Under the pieces are notes generated by a model. The model did not search any database, was not told the origin of the DNA, and was given only the letters and a program-made list of their open reading frames with translations. From the NCBI GenBank assembly GCA_018296165.2, contig JACKQL020000141.1, forward strand, positions 41,327-105,326: a DNA stretch of 64,000 nt, read 5' to 3'. This DNA comes from Termitomyces sp. T153 (lineage: Eukaryota; Basidiomycota; Agaricomycetes; Agaricales; Lyophyllaceae). The position numbers and the translations under genes were made by a program. Shown here piece after piece: positions 1 through 10,615 of the stretch. How positions within the stretch are numbered: the first letter of the stretch is position 1; every line of letters begins with the position of its first letter.

Positions 1-1478
1 ATTGGGAAAGACACTTACAAAGGATCCCCACGCACCCCAAAGCGGCCTCATTGGCCAGCCAATCCTCCCTCTGCCTCACTGCCTCCAACTCCACCCACAG
101 TGAACCACCCTCTGGCGCCATTCCCCACTCCTCTGCCTCCTCCACGGGCCACACCTCCTGCTGCATCAGATGTGCCTGCAAGCCCCATACCTCTGGCACT
201 TGCTCTGTCACCACTTGCACCGAGGTGTTCTGCACCCACTCCAATGCCTCCTTCTCTACCCGCACCACGTCTTGATCCTCCCTTGCCTGGTGAAGCTCCC
301 CCTCCCATGCTGTCAATGCTGCTGTTAGAACCTCCACCTGCTTGCAAAGGAAGACCTCCGTGATCAAAGATGGGGGCTCCAGAGAACTTGACGCCCATCT
401 CAAGGGTGCGCCCAGGATGGGAGAGTAAACGTGAAACCCTGGAGGACCCACCATCAGCTCGTGCCCCTGTGGCCTCTTGCTGGGCCCCACTCCCAATGGC
501 AGGGAAGCTCTCTGCTTTCCACAGTCCATCGCCAAGGACGCCCCCTCTCTCCACCCACCCTGCAGAGGCCTCACCTGCCCTGCAGACTGCCCCGCACTCC
601 CCTCCCCCGACACCCGGGTCTTCCACGCCTTGCCCAGCTGACTCCACACCCAGTCCTCGACCCACCCCTGCTCCACAGCAACACACACCGCTCACTACTC
701 CAACGAGATTGAGCACTTCTTGTGGCTCGCATGACATGGAAGGCAAATGGAAGTGTCACGCCACGAGCCCACAGAGGGTGCATTGAAGATGCAGGCCTCA
801 CCCTGCCATGCACAGAGAACACACTAAGAACAACGGATCAGCACATGTGACAAAGGAGAACTCAAAGACTCACTGAGGCCTTGTTTTGGCACCATTCTAG
901 TGTTGGGGGGCCCCGAGCCCATGCCAATGCCCTTACAAACTCCTCCACTGTCGCCTCCACCTGAGGAATTTGCTGCAATGGTGGGACCCCTTCCGCATCC
1001 CCCACCACCAATCAGGGCACCATGGGATGAAATTTGGCCCACCTAGGAACCCCTGGGGAACCCACCATCACCGCAAACAACTCTGCAAAACTCTGTCAGC
1101 CACCCTGAAGAAACAAGTCAATGTTGCTCATGACCCCAGTATATCACACCAGCTCAGCACCGATGCTCAAACTCCTCCCCCTCGCTGTCATACACAATCA
1201 CCACATCTGTGTCTGAAATCAACGGGGTGGGGGAAGTGGCTGAGTAACTGGGAGAGGACATAACAAAGGATTTGAGAAGCCCCGGGGTATGTCCAAGGCT
1301 TTTTAATTGATTAGGAAGAACCCCCTGATGAAGTGGCAGCCACACTTCAACTTCACCTCCCATGCCACCATCACTCGCTGTGGATTGATCAATATTACTG
1401 GGCTTTGACTCCCACGCCCCTGCTGATCCCTGACCTGCTCCCCATGTCTTGAGGGTCTCAATGCTGAAGGAGGGGTGA
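1..1478 (+). mobile_element. gypsy-A element E1, 3' internal end
   Basis: This is the last internal part of a Ty3/gypsy family-A element; the rest lies left of the window. It is joined at the right to a 3' LTR through a purine-rich tract (about 1465-1478, ending GGAGGGGTGA) that matches the tract beside the other family-A 3' LTR at 32742. No pol domain remains here. The segment lies between pol and the 3' LTR and carries an antisense ORF, listed separately. Base composition is GC-rich and keeps many CpG sites, unlike the other A copies further right, which suggests a younger or less decayed copy. Confidence 0.75.
570..1363 (-). pseudogene. antisense zinc-cluster ORF of gypsy-A (copy 1)
   Basis: On the strand opposite to the element, frames with coding character run from about 1363 down to about 570. 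They include an acidic leader (residues ISDTDVVIVYDSEGEEFE, about 1160-1220) and a cysteine cluster at 713-823 with spacing C-x2-C-x6-C-x15-C-x2-C-x6-C, which is the spacing of GAL4-type Zn2Cys6 clusters except for a long loop. The frame is broken by stops just before the cluster (TAG) and just after it (TAG TAG). A second, diverged copy with the same spacing and exactly the same 111-nt length lies at 33410-33520, again antisense to its element. Role unknown; a DNA-binding protein is an inference from the cysteine spacing only. Long ORFs in other frames here (48-746 minus, 370-786 plus) overlap it and were not called. Confidence 0.6.
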
Positions 1479-2635
1479 TGTCACAACCCATTCCCTGGAC
1501 CCCCATACATTGCCCAACAAACCCCTGTCCCTCCAGAACCTCCCCCAATGCTTTGTCAAACTTCCCCAGCACTCCACACCTACTCCGGCTAACTCCAATG
1601 CATTCTTGGCTAACTCCAACGGCACCCTGGCCAACTCCGACGTCTTCCCTGCAGCCACCAGTGCTTCCCCTAGACTTCCTGAGCCCCTGGAACCACTCCC
1701 CCACCATGCCTGACCCCATTACACATCATCAACTCGACACCCTGGCTCCCCCAACTTACCCTGGGGTATCACAACAACCTTGGAACAGACCATGTCACAA
1801 TTGATCCCATCAACATATCAACATGGCCTGCCCTCTAGTCATAACTGACACCCGTTGACTCCATTGAGCTCCACCAAGCCCCACCACCACAGCCGACGTC
1901 CCCGGAGCTCTTCAGTAGTCAGTATATAAGACATAGAGTAGCTCCTCATACTCTAGTCTTGAGATTACCTACCTACCTACCTATCTACTTCCCTACCTTG
2001 CCTGATGTGTTTCTGATTGTTTCTTCTTGTGTTTTGTATTCCGTGTCTCGTTTTCCTTATTCTCAGTCTCCCAGTCTTATCTCGTCTCTATTCTATTGTC
2101 ATGTCATTATCATTCTGTGTCTCCACCTGAATCTATTCTTGTTCCCGTCTCATCTCCACCTCATTTCATTCGACTCCATCTCATCTTGTTTGATTCTGTC
2201 TATCATGTTCAAGACCTCTCAACCATAATGCCCTCATGAATTCCGCAATTACAATTACAAACCCCCAACACTCTTTTACCAACCCCGGACCCCACTACAT
2301 GCTCAGCTCCAAACCCCACCAATCCCCATTGATCCCTCATCAGAACTCTGACTCCACTCCTGCCATTCACGTAACCTCCACCTCCTCCACACCTGCAATA
2401 CTCACACACAGACTTATGCCTGAACCCCACCAAGCCCATCCCCCTTCCCCACAACTCATCCTCTACTCCTCTGGACCTCCCCAGACTTGCTCGGATCAAT
2501 TTCCTCTAGCTATCCTCACAAGTCCCCAGTGTTTGGAACACCTCCGAGTGCCCAGTTGTCAGTGCAGGGAATCACGTCTGCCTAGTAAGGACTCGCCCAG
2601 TGTAGCTGAGCCCCCATGGTCAGCGGAACCTGACA
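1479..2635 (+). repeat. gypsy-A 3' LTR (E1)
   Basis: The LTR starts TGTCACAACCC and ends CCTGACA, giving the short inverted termini TGTCA..TGACA shared by all family-A LTRs in the window (31440, 39098, 40665, 47519, 54448, 54454). Downstream sequence at 2636 (GAAAT...) is gypsy-B coding sequence, so E1 inserted into a B element; the left TSD is outside the window. Confidence 0.85.
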
Positions 2636-2889
2636 GAAATCCTGGATAGCCATTTATTCCAGAGATGACTACAATACAAGGTGAAGTGGAAAGGCTATGG
2701 AATCAAGGATATCTCCTGGGAGCTACAGGAGAACATACATGCCCCTGGACTTGTCAAGGAGTTCCACCAGAGACATCCAGACACCCCATGTGCCATACAA
2801 GGAATCTACCCTATCTTGCCAGCAGACTGAGCAATCAGAGACTTTTTCTACCCCACACATCGAGATGCTGCATGCTAGAGGGGGGGTGA
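2636..2889 (+). pseudogene. gypsy-B chromodomain tail (E9 remnant)
   Basis: About 70 codons match the C-terminal end of the gypsy-B polyprotein seen intact at 58190-58430: the chromodomain core VKWKGYGIKDISWE followed by the IHAPGLVKEF and AIQGIYPI segments. The frame contains indels. It ends in a purine tract (AGGGGGGGTGA) immediately before an LTR, as expected for the pol-3' LTR junction. The E1 family-A element cut it off on its left side. Confidence 0.8.
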
Positions 2890-3259
2890 TGTCAGGGGAC
2901 TTCCATTTTCAACCTCCGTGACTGGTTCCAGCACCTCTGCAGCTTGTTTGATGTCTCTGGGGCTCCTTCCAGAACCCTGGAGATCTCTGGAGATCTCCGG
3001 AGTTCTCTGTATTACCTCAGCAACCATTGCCCTAGGGTTAGGAGTAACTCTGGTCACCTGTACAGTAGTTCCCACACCTCTGCTGCCTGCTGATGTGCTG
3101 TGCCAAGCAGCGGGGATCCTTAGACTTGTTCTCTTCAGATTCCCCTCTGCTAGGTGATTAGTTACTGATTGTATCATCATCTACTCTGCTAAATATACTT
3201 CAGATTCCCCTCTGCTAGCTGCATGACTCTGATCCACTGCCTGGGAGGTTGCCCTTACA
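2890..3259 (+). repeat. gypsy-B 3' LTR (E9)
   Basis: Begins TGTCAGGGGAC and ends GGTTGCCCTTACA, matching the family-B LTRs at 50190 and 58443. It directly follows the chromodomain tail and purine tract. Confidence 0.8.
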
Positions 3260-4090
3260 GTTACACTAACAACAACAATTTGCAAGGTGGCATGTCACTG
3301 AGACTAAAACAAAGTTATATTGTAATTTTTTGTGGATGTAGACATGACATATCAACATACTAAAACAAAGTGGACAAAATCAGAGAACTCACACTGTTAC
3401 TGACTACAATATATAGGAATGGTCATGTGTGTATCATGACACTGAGGGAAGTAATTTACTTTGTCATGTTGTGTGACATAGGTTCATAGTGTTCATGGGG
3501 TTACATGTTACAATTCAGATATCTACCTCCACTAACTAATAGCTAAGGACAAATTGGTAATGAAACACCTTGGTAAACCTAGTATTGAGTGAGATGGGGT
3601 GTTTGTGATATGTCTACAATCTTTGTGTGTGGAATGAAGGTAAAGCAAGGAAAAAGTATAGTAAACTTTGCATAGTGAGAAAATCCTTGTCAAGGCAAAA
3701 ACTGCTATGTGCCAAACAGATAGGACAGGGTAGTTCTGCACAAATCATGGACACTCCTACTGGTACTCTGGCCAGACACCTTTTCAAGTGTGCTGGTTAT
3801 GCCTCACAGCCACTTTACTGCAGTTTGATCCATTGGAGTTCATACTCTGTTTGTGTTGCTATGACCAGTGCAAGTGTTGTTGTTGTTGTTGTGGTGGTGG
3901 TGGTGTGGTGGGTGAATGATGATGATGTGGCAACACCAATCAGCTGAAGTAGTGCTGGGCTACACACCAACAGCTCTGCAATGTACCTAACAATGGCCAT
4001 GGGTGTCAGTACACCCACCATAGCAGCTGGAACAGACAACAAACAGCCCCAAAGCTGTGGGGGGGCCATGTCCTGTGTGTGAGTGGGGGG

Positions 4091-4161
<71 letters not shown>

Positions 4162-4780
4162 CATGGGGTTCACAAATAGAATGAGCCATGCATATGTATT
4201 GATGAACTAAAATAAGAATGAAGAGTGGTGGACTCACTGGGCTGGTGTGTGCAAAGTCTTTGAGCAGAACATGCAAAGTCATGCTTAGCCCAGGGTCATC
4301 ACGCAGTGCATATGTACACATCAAAAAAGAATATAAACTTCAGTAATCAGTGGTAACATTAATGATACAGTGGTACTTACCCATAATGACTAGTATTTTA
4401 ATCAAAGAAAGGACTTTCTCAATATATCTAAAAATGCTGAAAACTGTAAGCATTTTGCCAAAAACAGTAGGCAGAGAAAGTACTTAGCTTAACAAAATTC
4501 TGCTCCAATGATCCCATCCAAAAATCCCAAAAAGTCAAAGATTTGCCTGCAAGCAGCAACAACAAAACCAGAGCAAAGGGTTGAGGATTGAGCACTGAGC
4601 ACATCACTTGATTGAGAGAATTGATCAGAGTGATAGCCCCAGCCAAAACCCAGCTTGCCTCAACTGCCACTCACATCACCAGCCTAACCCAGAAGCCAGT
4701 GCTCCATGGTCACAGTAGCTTCAGCATAGGAAGGAAGGGTCTAGAAAAAGGGGGAGAAGAAAAAGAGCCTCACTACGCAT
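3260..4780. other. CpG-poor intergenic DNA, no confident gene
   Basis: No ORF here shows a recognisable domain. The longest minus-strand frame (3815-4324) is mostly a glutamine tract produced by the microsatellite and a threonine tract from a GTG/GTT stretch at about 3882-3910, so I do not call it. The sequence almost lacks CpG, like the retroelement block, and changes abruptly to CpG-containing DNA near 4780. Confidence 0.6.
4091..4161. repeat. (GTT)n microsatellite
   Basis: An uninterrupted run of about 23-24 TTG/GTT units. A shorter related GTT/GTG tract lies at about 3882-3910. Confidence 0.95.
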
Positions 4781-4789
4781 TGCCAAGCC

Positions 4790-5120
4790 TCGTCCATACA
4801 GAATCCCGACGCCCAGACCTCCCATTGGCTGACTGTGCTCTCGGACAATGACGAAAACACACGGAAATACCCTGGTCCGTGCAAGGGATGCGAGGTATAA
4901 AGAAGGGAGGATTTCGGAGGGAAGAACCAAGCAATTACTTGCCACGGCTCGGCCATCCCCAGGGAGTGGATCACTTAGGCTTACAAGTGATTAGTTGCTT
5001 CTGGACTACTAGTCTAATATACTATTTGAGCCCACTTTGTTAGTTGGAGACCATCTCTTGCTATTGAAATAAAATCAATAAATCTATTGTCCAGTCTACT
5101 TTTAAAGTGAGGACTAGTTT
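4790..5120 (+). promoter_or_regulatory. promoter-like / possible solo LTR segment
   Basis: Contains, in order, a CCATTGG box (about 4822), TATAAAG (4896-4902) and AATAAA plus AATAAA-like signals (about 5078-5092). This order within some 300 bp resembles an LTR (promoter followed by polyadenylation signal), but I could not define terminal TG..CA ends or a TSD. It could equally be an ordinary promoter fragment. Confidence 0.3.
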
Positions 5121-5413
5121 TACAAAGAGCCCGCGAACCCTTGCAAAACTAAGCACGGCACAATTGGCCAAGTTTGTATAACTTTGAGCTGATAGCTGAC
5201 TTAGATTTTGCATCATTAACATTAACATTATGTACAATCGTTGCTCCATACTCTCTACACGTAACACGCAGAGGTCTGGACATGACTAATAAATAGATAA
5301 CTATAAAATGTATGAAAGAGACGAAAGTAACGGAAGCAACAACCCATCGACAGCTCAAACACACTATCTATTACTACTACCCAATGCTATACGAATAGAA
5401 ATTTTTGCAGGCC

Positions 5414-7039
5414 TTACGACTTGGTCCCCCAATTTGTCATCAACTCGAGATCACAGACTCGCAGCTGCCTGGGCTGAGGATGATGGCTCTCCTTATGCTC
5501 GTATCTGTGACTGGCTACGGAAAGTGGAATATAATCCAAGTGATGTGGAGGCGCCTGCTCGGGGGTCGTTGGGACGTCAGAGAGCGGAGAGGGAGACTTT
5601 GGCAGATCAGTGGTCATCGGAGCAATGAACGTTGCAAGAGCAGTGGTCGAAGGTGTAGATAAAGGCACGGTGGTTTTCGCAGCGGTAACTCGAAACTCAA
5701 CAGGAAACTCAATCTTACACGTCCCCTTCTCCTGGTGATACTTCAGCCTGTTCGGGTCAAGGTACGATTTCGAGCATCCAGGTGTCTAGGCGCATCCAAT
5801 CCTCGTAAGTACCTCATCACTAGCCAAAGCAAGTAAAGAAAGAAAGAACGCACAGGACATGGATAAGCCCTCGTATGCCTCCTCCCCTTTGTCAACACCC
5901 GCAGCATCAATCTTACTCTTCCCCCTTCTCTTCCTCCGATGCTCAAGCGTCGCACCCAAAGCCGGAGAGGGCGGGCGGCCACGTTGCTTAGTCGTAGGGA
6001 CACCGGGTTTAGGCGCGTCATAAAGCAGGCTATCAATGGTAGGCACGGGGGGCACAGGCACAGGAGCATTAGCGAGGTACCGCTTCGCAGCGTCATAGCA
6101 GTGCTCGTAGGTCGCATAGTCGGAGAGTGCGTAGGCATCGGGTTGGTAGATGCATGGCTGAGAACTGTAGGGTGTGTTGCTATTAGTAAAATCCAAACTT
6201 GGACTTGGACTCAGCTTCCCTTGTCGGGGGCAGATAGGGACGTTGCAAACGTGACGGTAAGGCCCAGGCGATGCGTGGAGGAGGGCGGGGAGGAGATGGG
6301 GGAGTATGATATAGAAGATGGCGACACTGTTAATTTTTTAGTACTGGCAGTGGCCATGGGAGGAAGGTGTGACTCTGGATCTGAGTACTCGTAGTGATCA
6401 AGCAACGCATGAAGATCTGGGAAGACGATGTTGCAGCACGAGAAATTTGTACACTACGGAAATGATGTTTTGGTTAGTCGTCAGTGAGATTAGTCAGATT
6501 AATGGGCCTACAAATGCGCGTTCAAACCGCTCGATGCTCGATATTAGGTAGGAATCAATCTCTCCGGGAAGTTGATCACTACCTTAGATCCCCACAAACA
6601 GCGCAAGTCGCCGTTCGCGTACAAGATCTGCTAGATTGATGGGCGATTGGTGTGTGGGAGGCGACAAATAGCTCTCGAGAAAAAGAGGAAATGAATGCGA
6701 GCGAATCTGTGCTTGATGGAAAGAAAATCAATTAAAGACCAAGTACGCCATGGGACAAATCAGTCAGGGACAAAGAAGCGCTTGGAACGCATAGATTTCG
6801 ATTTTTTGATGGATGGCGACAGGCGTGGAAAAGCACGAGCAGACCATGGCCAGAATGTCAGCTTCTCCGCGAGACCCCTTGGCGTGAGCTTCATTACCTT
6901 CGCCTTCGCTCCGCATCCGGCCACGCCTCGAGGGTGATGGGGGTGCCGAGGTCCAAGATGACAGATCCAGAGGAGGTAATGAGGGTGGAGACGTGGAGAA
7001 TGGAAAGGGAGACAGAGGAAAAGTAGGCGCGCGGGGCAT
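5414..7039 (-). CDS. SFP1-like C2H2 zinc-finger protein
   Basis: Spliced minus-strand gene. Exons I can join: 7039-6898 (start MPRAPT), 6706-6583, 6536-6512, 6453-6251, 6179-5854, 5785-5414, all with GT..AG borders and matching phase. The fourth exon opens with CTNFSCCNIVFPDLHALLDH, the first finger of SFP1-type regulators; the last two exons join as YPCPTPGC-SKSYLDPNRLKYHQEKGTC, the second, C-terminal finger (C-x4-C, then H and C). Between them is a linker with KQRGRPP (AT-hook-like) and a basic RRKRRGK stretch. In yeast, the SFP1 family controls ribosome-biogenesis and growth genes; that role here is by family only. Oddity: a one-base frame change is needed in the exon near 5886-5890 (a four-G run on the coding strand), either an indel, an assembly error or an intron I missed. 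Length about 395 residues. The N-terminal exons are less certain than the finger exons. Confidence 0.7.
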
Positions 7040-9179
7040 CGTGAAACGGAAGGGCGAGGAGGGAAGGATGTGAGGAGGGAAGGATGGGTGGACGGAGGCG
7101 AGGGAGGTGTAGAGAGTTTCAGCTTCTCAACTTTCGCCTGAGTGAGTGGAAGACTTGCGGTAGCTGTGTAAACTATCCTATCGTTGGTCTGGTTCATTGA
7201 CACTTGTCAGGGGACGACCCTTTATATTACCGGGGTGCCTAGGCTGCCGATATGTTTTGGACAGCCAAAACCTCACAACTGCGGCTGATCCGGGCCGCTG
7301 TCGACCTGACCAAGGCTTCTCTCACCATTTAGACGGCATGTTTGTTCCGAAATTGAAAACGGGAGGAAATACGAAGACAAGGGTCTGTAGGTAGGTACGA
7401 TCTCACAATCTTCAGCATCAAACGTAACACGATCGTAGTTGCATACCTAACGAATGCATATCAACACAGATTGAAATGAATATAGTCGTGTAAGTCCATG
7501 TAGCGAAATAAATGTGTACTCCATTTGGTTATTATCAAGGAAAGCAAACAACTCTGATCACGCACATGTATTCTACCCAAACTCACGCCATTTGCGCTCT
7601 CGCTCTCAATCTCCAATCCCAATGAGACCTTCGGCTGACAAACGCTCCAAATCCATGCTGCTTGGTTTTCTGAGGAGCAATGAGATGCGGGATGCTGTCG
7701 TGGCTTATTATCGGGATGGAAGAAAACAGGTTCGGAAGAGACTGGTGAGATATGAGGTACGAGAGGTGAAACGACCGGGAAGACTTACACAAAGGAGGAA
7801 GTAAAATGTGAGGTAAGTCTCACTGAGGACATAATGAGCGTCGATGTAGAGTTCTAGTCAGCGGCAAGATACGACCTCAGTCCCTAGTCCACTGACATGG
7901 CTCCAGAGTAAGGAAGAAGGGTATCGAAGAGCGCAGGGTCCCATAGAGAAATCATATGCTTACTTCTAGTACAAGGGCAACACATGTCACACATAATAAA
8001 ATCAGCAAGAAACACCTCTTTGGCAGCGGGGGACGAGGAAATTGAGTGCAGACAGCAGATAAAAGAATAGAGACTGGTATGTTGGATTCGAACGGTCCAG
8101 TACAGAAGAACATAAAATGTCTGCAGGATCGATAGCCATAATCCAAGAATAATAGGTGGTCATAATTGGGACTATATCATACACAACAAGACAGATGGAA
8201 GTTTGTGGCATATCGGATGTCTGTAGTGGCATCCAGCTGTGCACGAACTCATCAGAGATGACATTTGCAACGGGACCACAGTTTGGGTCATTCTCCCTTG
8301 TAGGCCCAGATAATTAAAGAGCATAGGCAGCTGAGGCATCTACCAAGAGTTAAAACATAAAGGATATGCGACAGCCTGGTTGACTAGCATTGGTGGTCAT
8401 CTACATTTTTGCTTACAATTTCGGTGCGTGCCCTGTCCGTCATAGAATTTTCTAACTACACATCAACAGATTTTGTCAAAGTCATACCTCGAAAATAGTA
8501 GTGGTTGCCATATCGCCAGAGGTTGGAAAGTTGGCAAGAAATAGATGTGTGATGACTGCTTTGATTATCAGGATCACACGGAATAACAGGCCAAAATGGC
8601 TGCGTACTGAGGGTGTACAGGTAGAGTCCTCTTGTTGAAATGAAAGATACATTGACAATACCCAGCGGTGTCTTTCGAATACAACCCATGTACGCGTGTC
8701 ATTAAGAATAGTCTAGGTTAGTACGCCAGTTAGCTAGTGCAATAAGTTGAGAGCTAAAAACAAAGTTCACCGAGTTTATGTCCGGATTAATACAGAAAAA
8801 GCGGAGTTGGATAAGGTATCCAACAAGGCCGCGGCGGATAATAATAGCATGGTATGGCTTTTGGGAAGTGTTAACGGGGTATTCTAGTCTGAGTGCAGGA
8901 CTTAAACAAATTACGTTTATGTAGTGGAACAGACGTGGCATAAGGTGTCCAATAATGTACTTGAGAAGGTGGCGAATACGGAACACAATAATGGACCTGG
9001 GGAGGCGATTGATAGGGTGGCGGATAGAGCGGCAAATAAGGTGGACAAGGCGTCCGACAATATACTGGTGGGTAGCAGCTGTAGTAACCTTCCATATATC
9101 TCGTCTGGCACTTGCCAGATGGTGCAAATGGGTACGTTCTCAAAGGACTTGGGCATCCGTCGGAGTCTACTTTATATCC

Positions 9180-9229
9180 CGGCACTTAGTTGCCGACCAT
9201 AGATGTAGATTGCGGCACTTAGCTGCCGA
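9180..9229. repeat. two direct copies of a small hairpin
   Basis: The 17-base motif CGGCACTTAGTTGCCGA (9180-9196) recurs with one change at 9213-9229. Each copy has perfect 5-base arms, CGGCA and TGCCG. Function unknown. Confidence 0.7.
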
Positions 9230-10136
9230 TACCGGCAAACTGCGGACCGCATTCTAAGGATGTAAATCAGAAGTCAAAAGTCTATTCTTAACCTGTTTGC
9301 ATTGCCATATATGTAATACAACTGTGTAATTTCGTTGGCATCTCTTTTTCACGTTATCAGCCATGAAGCTACTACTATTGAGTCCAAAAGGACAGGGGGT
9401 GCAAACAAAAAACGTGAAGATTAGAACTTGAAGGATCTCCTTAAACCAGCTTCCCTTTTCAAACACATGGATGATGTTCGTCATGTTTCTAGCAGCTGAC
9501 AGAGCTGGAGATAAATGCCCCAACGGTACCAGATTACATACTCTGTGAGTCTTACCTCGATCTCACATCCCATGATCTCAGATAATCTCTTCTCATAATG
9601 TCTTCTCTGATCTTCCCTTTATCTCCCATCAATGAACCACAATGGCATCCGCATCTTCCTTTCCTCCGAACACCAGATAGCGTGGATTTGGCCTCTCGTA
9701 TATCCTACCTCCTTGAACCCGAGTTTTCTTACATGTTTTCTCCAGAACGCTCAACATGAGACGGTGCAAATGTGACGTATTCCCTGCTCCCTCTGTCAAT
9801 AACATTTGTAGCTCTGTATACGATAGGCTCAGTTCTCTGCAATTGATATTTTTACATTCATAACATACAGAAACTCTCGATATGTCGTAGTAACGAAGAG
9901 CTTATGCTTTGACACAGAAATCAAATTTTGATGGAATGACAACAATTACAGTGTTGGAATCAAGGAATTAGAACTTGCACCACAAGGGAATCCATCGGTT
10001 CCACATGGAACGTATCCAAAATTAACCGGTAGTGTAGAGCATATTCATGTTGTTAATGGCGAGAAACAGCAGTTTGCAGCAAGGTGAGCAGTGATTAACT
10101 CCCCCAAACACGGTTGATACATTACACGGTATATTA

Positions 10137-10194
10137 TTGCCGATCCTGTAAATCCAGCTCCACATTTGCCGATCCTGTAAATCCAGCTCCATAT
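10137..10194. repeat. 29-bp tandem duplication
   Basis: Two adjacent 29-bp units, beginning TTGCCGATCCTG, differ at a single base near the end. Located about 420 bp upstream of the O-methyltransferase start. Confidence 0.85.
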
Positions 10195-10568
10195 GTATCA
10201 ATCCTAGGCTGTAGTCATAAGGTCAATACAATAATCTGTCAACTACAGGTACAGTTAGAGCTACTAAATTTTGGGTAGTTAGAGGTTTGGCACAGAATTC
10301 CTGAAAAAATAAAAGATTACAGAGATGGCAGGGTGTGTAGTACTTTGGGACATCATCATAGAAGGTGAAATAATGAACTGGAGACCTTTGCTACTAAAGC
10401 CTTTTACAAGGCCTGAGGTGTTAAAGCCTTCAAAAGCCCGACGATCGGCCCGGCTCCCAGTCGAGCTCGGACCACCGGTACCTGGTTGAAGGAGATAATG
10501 GTGAAAAAGTGATCATGTTACCTATGATCTTACGATACTTTCAGCACCAACGAGTCCTTTGCTCGTCA

Positions 10569-10577
10569 TATAAAAAG
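10569..10577 (+). promoter_or_regulatory. TATA box of the O-methyltransferase gene
   Basis: TATAAAAAG lies 39 bases before the ATG at 10616, a suitable place for a core promoter with a short leader. Confidence 0.45.
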
Positions 10578-10615
10578 TCTGTGTCGGGGCACCGTTTGCG
10601 CATTCCTAATCCTCG

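Larger units (their letters stand above)
7204..10560. other. CpG-containing region, no gene assigned
   Basis: Several short ORFs occur on both strands (for example 7514-7804 plus, 8871-9185 minus, 9254-9523 minus) but none has a domain or a clear exon series that I recognise. Possible small structures are listed separately (9180-9229, 10137-10194). It may hold an intron-rich gene that I cannot resolve by eye. Confidence 0.4.

Noticed and set aside
48..746. 232-codon glycine-rich ORF on the minus strand as a host gene
   Set aside because: It lies inside the gypsy-A element, overlaps the antisense zinc-cluster ORF in another frame, and its composition reflects GC-rich DNA.
3815..4324. Polyglutamine protein on the minus strand
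   Set aside because: The Q and T tracts are translations of microsatellites, and the flanks have no recognisable domain or splice sites.
6180..6250. Apparent frameshift in the SFP1-like gene after LTVTFATSL
   Set aside because: A 71-base intron (donor GTTTGC, acceptor CTAATAG) restores the frame to NTPYSSQ without needing an indel.
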